The notes under the pieces: generated by a model | What the model was told of the DNA's origin: nothing | The model's database searches: none | Seen by the model: the letters and a program-made list of their open reading frames with translations, nothing else | Assembly (NCBI GenBank): GCA_021812385.1 | Contig: JAKANO010000021.1 | Location: 1-49,923, forward strand | DNA: 49,923 bases | Direction of reading: 5' to 3' | Source: Pseudomonadota bacterium | GTDB taxonomy: Bacteria; Pseudomonadota; Gammaproteobacteria; Burkholderiales; Thiobacteraceae | Position numbers and translations under genes: made by a program | Part shown: piece after piece, positions 15,123 to 22,756 of the stretch | Position numbering within the stretch: position 1 is the stretch's first letter | Layout: each line of letters opens with the position of its first letter

Positions 15123-17036
15123 CTACTGGAATACCGAGCGGCGCTTCATACTGTAAGTCGGAAACACCCCGTAATTTTTCGCGAAGGGCAAGTTGCCGAC
15201 AAACTCGCAGTGGTAAGCCGCGTTTTTTTCCAGAGCCACCAATGCCGCATGTGCTTCGCTGCAATATACATAGCCTGGCGGCGTTACCGGCTCGATGCGC
15301 GCGGCACGGCTGACGTGCGATCCGGTAAATCCCTGCCGCTGCGTCACCGGGTCCAGCATTGCAAACGCCGGGCCGGCATGGAGTGCGATCCGCAGGCTCA
15401 TTTCCGCAGGTAAACCGTGACTTGTCCAGTCCATGGCGTTGACGAAATCGCTCAGATCGAGCGCGAAGTCGTTCGCCTGCGACACCGAATCAAAAGTGAA
15501 ATACAAACCATCGCCCCACGTATTGCAAGTCAACGGCGCATGCGCTTGGCGATCCATCACTGCGCGCACGCCACCCAAAAATCGCTCCACAAAAACCGGA
15601 ATTTGGCTCTCGGATAATTTACTGAAACCGACGGCGTCGGCAAACAGCATGCTGATAATTTTCTGCCGCCCGGATTGCAGCAACTCTTCAGCAAAGCCAA
15701 AGCCCTGCGCTGCCTGCAAAGGCATCGACACAGGCTCATCCGCGCGCGGCGAAAAGCGTTCTACCGGTATGCCGCGGCGCAGCCAATCCGAGACCGTGCT
15801 GCCGGTGCCGCCGACAAAACCCGCTTCCATATCCCAAAGCGTCATGGCGCGCAACTTTCCGTACAACTGCGAAGTGCGCAAGCTGGCCAAACCAGCCATT
15901 ACGATGCCGCCGAAATGATAGGTCAACTCATCGCCCACCGATTCCGAGAGCACGGTTACCTGGCGCGCATTCTCCAGTGCGCGCTCGAATCGCGCCACCC
16001 AATCGCCGCCACCCGCGCGCTCCACACTGGTCTTGATAAATAACTCCGGCGGATGCGGTAATACGATATTGGTTTCCGCACCGAGCTCCTGCAACGCTTC
16101 CAAAAACAAGATATCACCGCCACCAGCGGCAGCGGAGAAGCCGATTTGCGTTTCCCAGCGACCCAAGGTTTCCAGAAAACGTTCATAGATCACGCGCTCG
16201 GCGCTCGGTTCAAAACGCGGCTGCTTGCGCCCCGGCGCATCCAGCATGTGGCCGGTAAACAAAACAACTTGCGGTGGCTGGAAGTGCTGTTCGACAAATT
16301 GCCGCGCCGCGCCGTGCTTGTGCAACACCAGCTCCGCATTGCGCAAGGAAGATGCGCGATTTCCCAACTGTCCTTCGCTGACGCGCACCGCATTGGCATA
16401 GGCCCAAGCGACCAAGTCGTGGCGATCCAGAATCAGCGCCGCCTCGCCGATGGTGGCGTAGTTCCAATAGGCCTCGGGGCCGTCGTTCGGCGCCTTCGAA
16501 TCCCCCACACGAAACTGCTGCCAAGCCGGTTCCAGCGCCTGCAACACCTGCTCAGCCAGGCGCCGGGCGCGCGGCTCTTCGCCACTGATCAGCGCCAAAG
16601 TCGCGGCATTGATTCCGGACCAAGTACCGCCGGTTATTTCATGCGCTTGCAGATAAGCATCGCGCGCCTGGCGTAAACGTGACGCATCGCCGGTTTGCTG
16701 CCACAAATCTTTGTAGGTACGCGCCAGCAAACCCAAAGTTTCCTCATCGCGCAAACCAAGCGCGGCGAGCTGCTCCATGATGGCATTGGCTTTGCTCGCC
16801 GCACCGGAACGTGCCAGCGCCAACGCCCACAACTGCATCAACTTCGGATCATTCGGCGCCAGCCTAGACAGGCTCTCGCAGGCGTTGGAGGCCAGCAAGC
16901 ACTCACCTGCCTGCAAACAAGCGGCGATATGATGCAAAGCATCCGCCAAGGGAAGCGCCGCCGGGTCATGTGTAATGTCCGCGATTTGCGCATACAAATC
17001 GTGCCGCAATGATTGCGCGCCGACACCGAGGCTCAT
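15123..17036 (-). CDS. TPR (TRAFs-binding-like) / SLOG-like / class III nucleotide cyclase fusion
   Basis: The product has 637 residues in three parts. Residues about 1-270 are helical repeats resembling the TRAFs-binding TPR region found with MAP3K5-like proteins. Residues about 285-420 form a Rossmann-like module (VVLFTGHMLDAPGRKQP, SAAAGGGDILFLEAL) of the SLOG/LOG type that may bind a nucleotide. Residues about 455-610 are a class III adenylyl/guanylyl cyclase domain: FADAVGFSKLSE with the first metal Asp, NTWGDGLYF with the second, and GSHVSRAARIEP, where Ser replaces the usual Asn. It would make a cyclic nucleotide or a related product in response to a ligand. The ATG at 17036 is preferred over an in-frame GTG 60 bases upstream. 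It stands alone. Confidence 0.75.
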   Translation of the reverse strand: MSLGVGAQSLRHDLYAQIADITHDPAALPLADALHHIAACLQAGECLLASNACESLSRLAPNDPKLMQLWALALARSGAASKANAIMEQLAALGLRDEETLGLLARTYKDLWQQTGDASRLRQARDAYLQAHEITGGTWSGINAATLALISGEEPRARRLAEQVLQALEPAWQQFRVGDSKAPNDGPEAYWNYATIGEAALILDRHDLVAWAYANAVRVSEGQLGNRASSLRNAELVLHKHGAARQFVEQHFQPPQVVLFTGHMLDAPGRKQPRFEPSAERVIYERFLETLGRWETQIGFSAAAGGGDILFLEALQELGAETNIVLPHPPELFIKTSVERAGGGDWVARFERALENARQVTVLSESVGDELTYHFGGIVMAGLASLRTSQLYGKLRAMTLWDMEAGFVGGTGSTVSDWLRRGIPVERFSPRADEPVSMPLQAAQGFGFAEELLQSGRQKIISMLFADAVGFSKLSESQIPVFVERFLGGVRAVMDRQAHAPLTCNTWGDGLYFTFDSVSQANDFALDLSDFVNAMDWTSHGLPAEMSLRIALHAGPAFAMLDPVTQRQGFTGSHVSRAARIEPVTPPGYVYCSEAHAALVALEKNAAYHCEFVGNLPFAKNYGVFPTYSMKRRSVFQ

Positions 17037-17375
17037 AATCGCGCGCGCCTCACAAATTCTAATCGAACACGGCTCCCGAATTTTTGCATGCGGCACATCT
17101 TTCTAAAAGTGGTTACAGGAATTCTCTCATAGTTAACGCAGGTAAAGGTGCGATGCGCAGCGCTCGGATGGATCATGGCCGAACGCTTTGCTTGATGCGC
17201 CGCACGCGTCATATCAATTGTTTTTTTACTGCCGGCGTGCATCAATGCGACTCCCTGGAGAGCCCCGAATAATATAACGGGGATCGATATATAATCTGGA
17301 TGTCCATCAGCCAGCCGTTTTTTATCCATAGATCGGCTTGATGTCATGCACGCCTCAACATTCGCCAGGAAAATT
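17037..17375. other. Intergenic region between the cyclase and dmeF genes
   Basis: This region separates two divergent genes, so it should hold both promoters. No gene is supported. A CCCCG-N10-CGGGG inverted repeat (17263-17282) and a TATAAT box (17290-17295) are the only clear signals. Confidence 0.5.
17263..17295 (+). promoter_or_regulatory. Likely promoter/operator of the metal exporter gene
   Basis: A TATAAT box lies about 80 bases before the chosen start of the CDF gene. The inverted repeat CCCCG/CGGGG covers the region where -35 and spacer should be. G/C-tract palindromes are typical sites for metal sensors of the CsoR/RcnR family, but no such regulator gene is in the window, so this is inference. 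Confidence 0.35.
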
Positions 17376-18323
17376 ATGCCCATGCACGACCTCTCCCCTT
17401 GGACTCACGAGCATGTGTTCGATGTCGGCAACCACGCTGCTGAGCGCGGAACGCGCGCCGTGATGTGGATCACCGCCGCGATGATGGTCGTGGAGATTTT
17501 TGCCGGCTGGTGGTTCAACTCCATGGCGCTCTTGGCTGATGGCTGGCATATGAGTTCCCACGCCTTGGCCATCGGCCTCACGGCCTTCGCCTATGCCGCC
17601 GCGCGGCGCTATGCCCGCGACCCGCGTTTTGCCTTCGGCACCTGGAAGATCGAGGTGCTGGCGGGTTTTGCTAGCGCGATTTTCCTGCTGGGCATCGCCG
17701 CACTCATGGTATTTGGTTCAGTCGAGCGCATCTTGTCACCACAACCGATACAGTATCAAGAAGCCATCATCGTGGCGGCGATCGGCCTGATCGTGAACAT
17801 CGTGTGCGCGGTGATTCTCGGCAACGCACACGGCCACCATCACGGCCACGAGCATCATGCGGACCATCACCATGGCCACGCGCATCATCATGACCTCAAT
17901 CTCAAATCGGCCTATGTGCATGTAATCGCGGATGCCGCTACATCGGTTCTCGCCATCATTGCCTTGGCGGGCGGCTGGCTCTACGGCTGGTCATGGCTCG
18001 ACCCTGTGATGGGAATCGTGGGGGCATTGCTGGTGGCGATTTGGGCCAAGAATCTCATCGCCGAGACTGGCAAAGTGCTGCTCGACCGCGAAATGGATCA
18101 TCCCGTCGTGGCGGAAATCCGCGAAGTCATCGAGACCGGACCCGATGCCGGGAATATCCGCATCACCGACCTGCATGTTTGGCGTGTCGGCAAACAGACT
18201 TACTCCTGCGCCCTGAGTGTGGTGACGCACGATGCGAGCTTAACTGCACAGCGTATTCGGGAACAACTCGCGCAGCATGAAGAAATCGTCCACTCGACGA
18301 TTGAGATTCACCAATACGCATAA
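17376..18323 (+). CDS. dmeF: Cation diffusion facilitator, Co/Ni exporter DmeF type
   Basis: The product has 315 residues. Six membrane segments occur between about residues 28 and 235, with the CDF metal site LLADGWHMSSH (helix 2) and AYVHVIADAATSVLA (helix 5). Between helices 4 and 5 lies a long His-rich loop (GHHHGHEHHADHHHGHAHHHD). The N-terminal WTHEHVF, the HxxxD pairs and this loop match the DmeF group, proton-driven exporters of Co(II)/Ni(II) with possible Zn. The cytoplasmic C-terminal domain has DLHVWRVG. I chose the ATG at 17376 (AGGA five bases upstream) over one 30 bases earlier. It adds to the metal-resistance content that includes CusBA. Confidence 0.85.
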   Translation: MPMHDLSPWTHEHVFDVGNHAAERGTRAVMWITAAMMVVEIFAGWWFNSMALLADGWHMSSHALAIGLTAFAYAAARRYARDPRFAFGTWKIEVLAGFASAIFLLGIAALMVFGSVERILSPQPIQYQEAIIVAAIGLIVNIVCAVILGNAHGHHHGHEHHADHHHGHAHHHDLNLKSAYVHVIADAATSVLAIIALAGGWLYGWSWLDPVMGIVGALLVAIWAKNLIAETGKVLLDREMDHPVVAEIREVIETGPDAGNIRITDLHVWRVGKQTYSCALSVVTHDASLTAQRIREQLAQHEEIVHSTIEIHQYA

Positions 18324-18333
18324 TCTACACGCA

Positions 18334-18363
18334 GGTGTCCTAGCATCTCTAGACACCCGTTTT
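18334..18363 (+). terminator. Probable terminator of dmeF
   Basis: GGTGTCCTAG and CTAGACACC pair with one bulged base around CATCT, followed by CGTTTTGCGCCCTTTT. The T-run is short, so efficiency is uncertain. Confidence 0.5.
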
Positions 18364-18447
18364 GCGCCCTTTTCACAGCATCCCAAGCCAGTGCCTTGAC
18401 AGTCGTTGGTGCTTGACTACCCTATTCCCCTACATTAATAATGGTCT

Positions 18448-18469
18448 TTTGTTTGGGCGCCCCAACAAA
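18448..18469. promoter_or_regulatory. 22-bp near-palindrome upstream of the hybrid kinase gene
   Basis: TTTGTTTGGG and CCCCAACAAA are inverted around CG with one internal mismatch. It lies about 50 bases before the kinase start. With A residues rather than T following, it looks more like an operator than a terminator. Confidence 0.35.
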
Positions 18470-18519
18470 AAAACAGGCTTTTTAAAGCTTCATTAGTTAT
18501 TCCAGGGGGGATAAACGCA

Positions 18520-21054
18520 TTGGCCCAACAGAACCCAAGCCAAGTATTCAACCGTCAGACGCGCGCCATTTGGCTGATGGCGCTCGCGATCGTGATCTTG
18601 GCGGGCGTGGTTCGCGTTGCCAATTGCCGGCATGAGTATCAGGTAACAGACCGCGAAGAACGGGAAAAACTCGCCCAGCAGGCGCGCCTGGCGGATGAAT
18701 ACGTCGGCGGCCTGGTACGCAGCATCAACTTGGCCCTGGAAGAAATCACGGATGCGACCATGCGCGAGGGTCATTGCGATCCAAAACTGCTGGACCATTT
18801 CGCCGCGCTTTATCCGGAATTCCGGGCTTTTTCTGTCGTCGATAACCAGGGCATCAACCGCTGCGCCAGCCGGCGCGACCTCGTGGGGCTCAATCAATCG
18901 CTCGAAAGCTATCTCCAGCTCGCCCAAGCAAAACCGCTGGATGGTGTACTCGTCATCGATCAACCCATGGTATCCAAATTGGATGGGGTGCCGATCCTGA
19001 TTTTCCACAAGGCGAAAACCGACCGTAGCGGACGACTGCAGATGATCGCCAAGATCAGCATCGATCTACGCTATTTCGACACGCTTTTGGATGCGCGGCG
19101 CACACCGAAGCAGACGGTATTTGTCGCCAACGAAAACGGCCTGATTTTATCCCGCATGCCGAATCCGGAGAAATACCGCCTTCTGGATCTATCGAAAATT
19201 CCTTCCGCATTCACGGCGCATCGCAACAGCGGGCAAAAAAACAGCACCCACAAGATCGTAACCGCAACCGATCGCTTGGAACGTTTCGTCTCTATAGCCG
19301 ATATTATGCCGGCCAATATCAGCCCAGCGCCCAGCGGGCATCTGGTCATCGGCGTGGGTGAAACCGTCGACGACGTCTATGCGCATTGGCGCAACGAAAA
19401 CTGGTATGCCTTTGCGACATGGCTGGTCATTGTCATGACGATTTCCAGCCTCGCCTGGCTGGTGGCGCACCGCAAGATACAGCTGCAACAAGAAATCGAA
19501 CAACGTGAGGCAAACGCAAAGGTAATGGCCCAACTCACGGGGGAACTCGTGCAAATGAACGAGGCCATGGATGCGCACGCCATCGTCAGCGCCAGCGACA
19601 TTGCGGGGAAAATTATTCTGGCCAACGACAAATTTTGCGCCATCAGCGGCTATACCCGTGGGGAATTGATCGGGCAAGATCACCGTATCGTCAATTCGGG
19701 AACCCATTCAGCGGAGTTCTTTCAGCAGATGTGGCAAACCATTGCCGGCGGGAAAATCTGGCATGGCTTGATTTGCAACCGCGCCAAGGATGGCCGCCAC
19801 TATTGGGTGAATTCAACCATCGTGCCGATCTTCGACCAGCACGGCCAGATCGACCGCTACATTTCCATCCGTACCGATGTCAGCGCTTTGGTGCAAATCG
19901 AGGATGACCTGCGGCAGGCCAAGGAAGAAGCCGTCGCCGCGAACAAGACCAAGTCGGACTTCCTGTCCAACATGAGCCATGAGTTGCGTACGCCCTTGAA
20001 TGCCATCCTCGGCTTCAGCCAATTGCTGCAAGCCGGGGATATTTCCCCGGATATGCGCGAGGATGTCGATCATATTCATAGGGCTGGCAAACACTTGCTA
20101 ACCCTGATCAACGAAGTGCTCGACCTCGCCAAAATCGAGTCTGGAAAAATCGAAATCCGCACGGAAGTTGTCGATTTAGATCACTTGATCCGCGATAACA
20201 TCGAACTGATCAAGCCTTTTGCATCCAGCAACAATATCGAGCTGATCTATTTGCCAGCAAAAGAGCGGCTACTGATTACGTCCGATCGCAACCGTTTAGA
20301 CCAGGTATTACTGAATCTGATATCGAATGCGATCAAGTACAACCGTGCGCAAGGCAAGGTGCGCATCCATCCCGAGCGACACGACGGCAAGCGCATACGC
20401 ATCAACGTTACCGACACCGGCATCGGCTTATCGCCGCAAGATGTACAGCAATTATTTACGCCTTTCACCCGCTTGGGGCCAAAGCATATCGAAGGCACCG
20501 GCATTGGCCTGACGCTGACCAAGCGCCTGGTAGAACTGATGGATGGCGAGCTCGGCGTCGACAGCGAAGCCGGGGTTGGCAGTACATTCTGGATAGAATT
20601 CGCAGAAGCACAGGCCACAGCTGAGGACCAAGCCGCCATGGCGCAAGCGCAACCGAGCGCTACAGATCGTGTTGCGGCGCAGCCACGTAACGCAAGCATC
20701 CTCTGCATCGAAGACAATGCAACCAATATGCTGTTCATGCAAAAGGTGCTGCGCAAAATACCCCAAGTGCAACTGCTGACAGCCGCCGAACCGCATAGCG
20801 GCTTGGCGTTGGCGCGCACGCACCGTCCCGACCTCATCCTCCTCGACATCAACCTGCCGGAAATCAGCGGCTACGAAGTATTGCGCCGGCTGCGCGCCGA
20901 CCCCGAAACACGGGATATCAAGGTCGTCGCAATCAGTGCCAACGCCATGCCCGAGGATTTAGAAAAAGGCAAGGTCGCTGGTTTCGACGACTACTTAACC
21001 AAGCCGATCAATATCAATGAGCTACTCGCCACCGTGAACCGGCATCTACGGTAA
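18520..21054 (+). CDS. Membrane-bound hybrid sensor histidine kinase (Cache-PAS-HisKA-HATPase-REC)
   Basis: The product has 844 residues. It has a membrane segment at about 16-34, a periplasmic sensor domain of double-Cache type (about 40-290) and a second membrane segment at about 297-316. A PAS domain follows (about 345-455), then a HisKA box SNMSHELRTPLNAIL with phospho-acceptor His487. The ATPase boxes are NLISNAIKYN, DTGIGL and GTGIGLTLT, and a C-terminal receiver has Asp776 in LILLDINLPEISG and Lys828. The start is a TTG nine bases after AGGGGGG; the next ATG would cut into the first membrane helix. It precedes the pilus-like/TIR gene cluster by about 280 bases on the same strand and may sense the signal for it, but no output protein is encoded beside it. 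Confidence 0.88.
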   Translation: MAQQNPSQVFNRQTRAIWLMALAIVILAGVVRVANCRHEYQVTDREEREKLAQQARLADEYVGGLVRSINLALEEITDATMREGHCDPKLLDHFAALYPEFRAFSVVDNQGINRCASRRDLVGLNQSLESYLQLAQAKPLDGVLVIDQPMVSKLDGVPILIFHKAKTDRSGRLQMIAKISIDLRYFDTLLDARRTPKQTVFVANENGLILSRMPNPEKYRLLDLSKIPSAFTAHRNSGQKNSTHKIVTATDRLERFVSIADIMPANISPAPSGHLVIGVGETVDDVYAHWRNENWYAFATWLVIVMTISSLAWLVAHRKIQLQQEIEQREANAKVMAQLTGELVQMNEAMDAHAIVSASDIAGKIILANDKFCAISGYTRGELIGQDHRIVNSGTHSAEFFQQMWQTIAGGKIWHGLICNRAKDGRHYWVNSTIVPIFDQHGQIDRYISIRTDVSALVQIEDDLRQAKEEAVAANKTKSDFLSNMSHELRTPLNAILGFSQLLQAGDISPDMREDVDHIHRAGKHLLTLINEVLDLAKIESGKIEIRTEVVDLDHLIRDNIELIKPFASSNNIELIYLPAKERLLITSDRNRLDQVLLNLISNAIKYNRAQGKVRIHPERHDGKRIRINVTDTGIGLSPQDVQQLFTPFTRLGPKHIEGTGIGLTLTKRLVELMDGELGVDSEAGVGSTFWIEFAEAQATAEDQAAMAQAQPSATDRVAAQPRNASILCIEDNATNMLFMQKVLRKIPQVQLLTAAEPHSGLALARTHRPDLILLDINLPEISGYEVLRRLRADPETRDIKVVAISANAMPEDLEKGKVAGFDDYLTKPININELLATVNRHLR

Positions 21055-21332
21055 AGCTTACCTAGGCTACGCTGGAAACATGGCGGCAACTTAACCCAAG
21101 AGCACTACAATCTCCCGCTTGCCAATCGCTACGCATAGCCTCCCAAAGCGCTCACCATGGATGAGCGTAATACAGAATAATCCCCAAGATTACAACAAAA
21201 GCCCGGTACGGCTATTCCGCGTGCGTTTCAAAATTGGTATGCTCCAAGTACTAAAAAAACATCCAGCCCTGCAGCTTCAACGCAGGAGCGTTGAATGGCA
21301 TCATCCACAAGGTTCTTGGCGACCAACACTCG

Positions 21333-22718
21333 ATGACCACAGCCCCGATAACAACAACACGCCACTTTGATCGATTGCCTGATAGTCGCGCGGAGCGCCG
21401 CGCCTTCTGGGTGGGCGCCAGCCTGCTGTTAAGTCTGATTCTATTCGCCAGCATTGGGCTATATCGCTATATCGGTACTGCGCTCCAGACTCAACTTGCC
21501 ACAAACAGCGCATTGGAACGGCAGCTTGGCAATAGCGATAAAGCCATTACCGAGATTAAACAGCTGCAGAACAAAATAGGTGAGGGTTCAGAGCGCCAGC
21601 GCATCATCGACATCGTGCAACAGCAGCAAGCCGATCAAGTCCGGTTGTTGCATTTTCTGTCGCGGGAAATCCCCCCTGGAATCCAATTTTCAAAAATCAG
21701 CCGAAACGGCAGTACGTTCATACTGCAAGGCTCTACGTTGTCACGCCTTCAAATTACACGCTTGATGCGTAGCCTTGAAACAACGGCGCTTACCGACGCC
21801 CCCGTACTGCTTGCACTCACGCAACGCGAGCAAGGTGCTAGGCAAGCGCAAACGTTCAAAATCGCCGCCAAAACCTTATCGCCGAAAACGCCTGACAGCA
21901 TCGACCAAGGCCGCCCCAAGCACATGCAGGATAAGGCTTCGACTGACAGCACAAGGCCTGAAACGCAGATAGCCTCCTCCAACTCGGCATGGCCGATAAT
22001 TGCGCTAATAGCCATAATCGTGGCGGGAATTGGAATCGGCATATGGCGTCGGCGCCGCAACTCAACACCGGCCAATCGCTCGCGCATTCAGGAACAATTC
22101 GCTGCGCTGGATCCAAAGCAAATCGGCACTTGGCCGCTTGTGGTGCGTTTGTTGGCGTTAACTGAAATCGCCCTATTCGCTGCGCTCATTGCTTGGCTAT
22201 TTATCATTGGCCCGGCTTATGATGCTCTGGAAAACGCCCAACAGCGCCAACTGCAACTGCAGGACACGCTGCAAACAAAGCACAAAGCCGCCGCAAAGCT
22301 CGACGCTGCACGCGCGCAGATCGCGGCCATGGGGCAAACATTAGCTGCCAGCGCACAACGCCTGCCTATCCAATCAGACCAGGAGAAATTACTAGCCAGC
22401 ATCCAACAGCTCGCACGATCCCACGGACTGGAGCTGGCTACAGCACAAGCACCACTACCGATCGTGCAGGAAGAGTTTTACACCCGCCGTAATATCTCCA
22501 TACAACTGACTGGCAAACTCGAAGCCATCAGCGCCTTCTTTGCAGCGCTGGCAAATGTTCCGCAGTTAGTCATACTCGGCGACTTCGATCTTGTTCGCAT
22601 GGAGGACGCAGCCCATGCACTGCGCTTAGACGCCACCTTGAGCGCACTGCTTGCACTCGACCCGGCGCAAGCAGCCAAGACCAAGAAGAAAAAGAAAACC
22701 ACGAATAAACACATTTAG
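21333..22718 (+). CDS. PilN-PilO fusion, type IV pilus-like inner-membrane alignment protein
   Basis: The product has 461 residues in two halves. Residues about 22-190 match PilN: a short cytoplasmic N-terminus, one membrane helix (FWVGASLLLSLILFASIGLY), a coiled coil and LLHFLSREIPPGIQFSKI. After a hinge with another hydrophobic segment (about 219-236), residues about 260-450 match PilO: membrane helix near 275-298, coiled coil, QRLPIQSDQEKLLASIQQLA and an alpha/beta domain with FYTRRNISIQLTGKLEAI. PilN and PilO normally are separate proteins that form a dimeric collar linking the platform to the secretin. Here they are one chain, and no pilM, pilP or pilQ follows. The ATG at 21333 lacks a good ribosome-binding site; a TTG at 21291 is the alternative. 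Confidence 0.78.
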   Translation: MTTAPITTTRHFDRLPDSRAERRAFWVGASLLLSLILFASIGLYRYIGTALQTQLATNSALERQLGNSDKAITEIKQLQNKIGEGSERQRIIDIVQQQQADQVRLLHFLSREIPPGIQFSKISRNGSTFILQGSTLSRLQITRLMRSLETTALTDAPVLLALTQREQGARQAQTFKIAAKTLSPKTPDSIDQGRPKHMQDKASTDSTRPETQIASSNSAWPIIALIAIIVAGIGIGIWRRRRNSTPANRSRIQEQFAALDPKQIGTWPLVVRLLALTEIALFAALIAWLFIIGPAYDALENAQQRQLQLQDTLQTKHKAAAKLDAARAQIAAMGQTLAASAQRLPIQSDQEKLLASIQQLARSHGLELATAQAPLPIVQEEFYTRRNISIQLTGKLEAISAFFAALANVPQLVILGDFDLVRMEDAAHALRLDATLSALLALDPAQAAKTKKKKKTTNKHI

Positions 22719-22756
22719 CCATGAACATAAAAAACCGCCCTAACAACGCCTAAGCC

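Noticed and set aside
17033..17383. 116-codon minus-strand frame between the cyclase and dmeF genes
   Set aside because: It covers the divergent promoter region, has no recognisable domain and overlaps both neighbouring starts.
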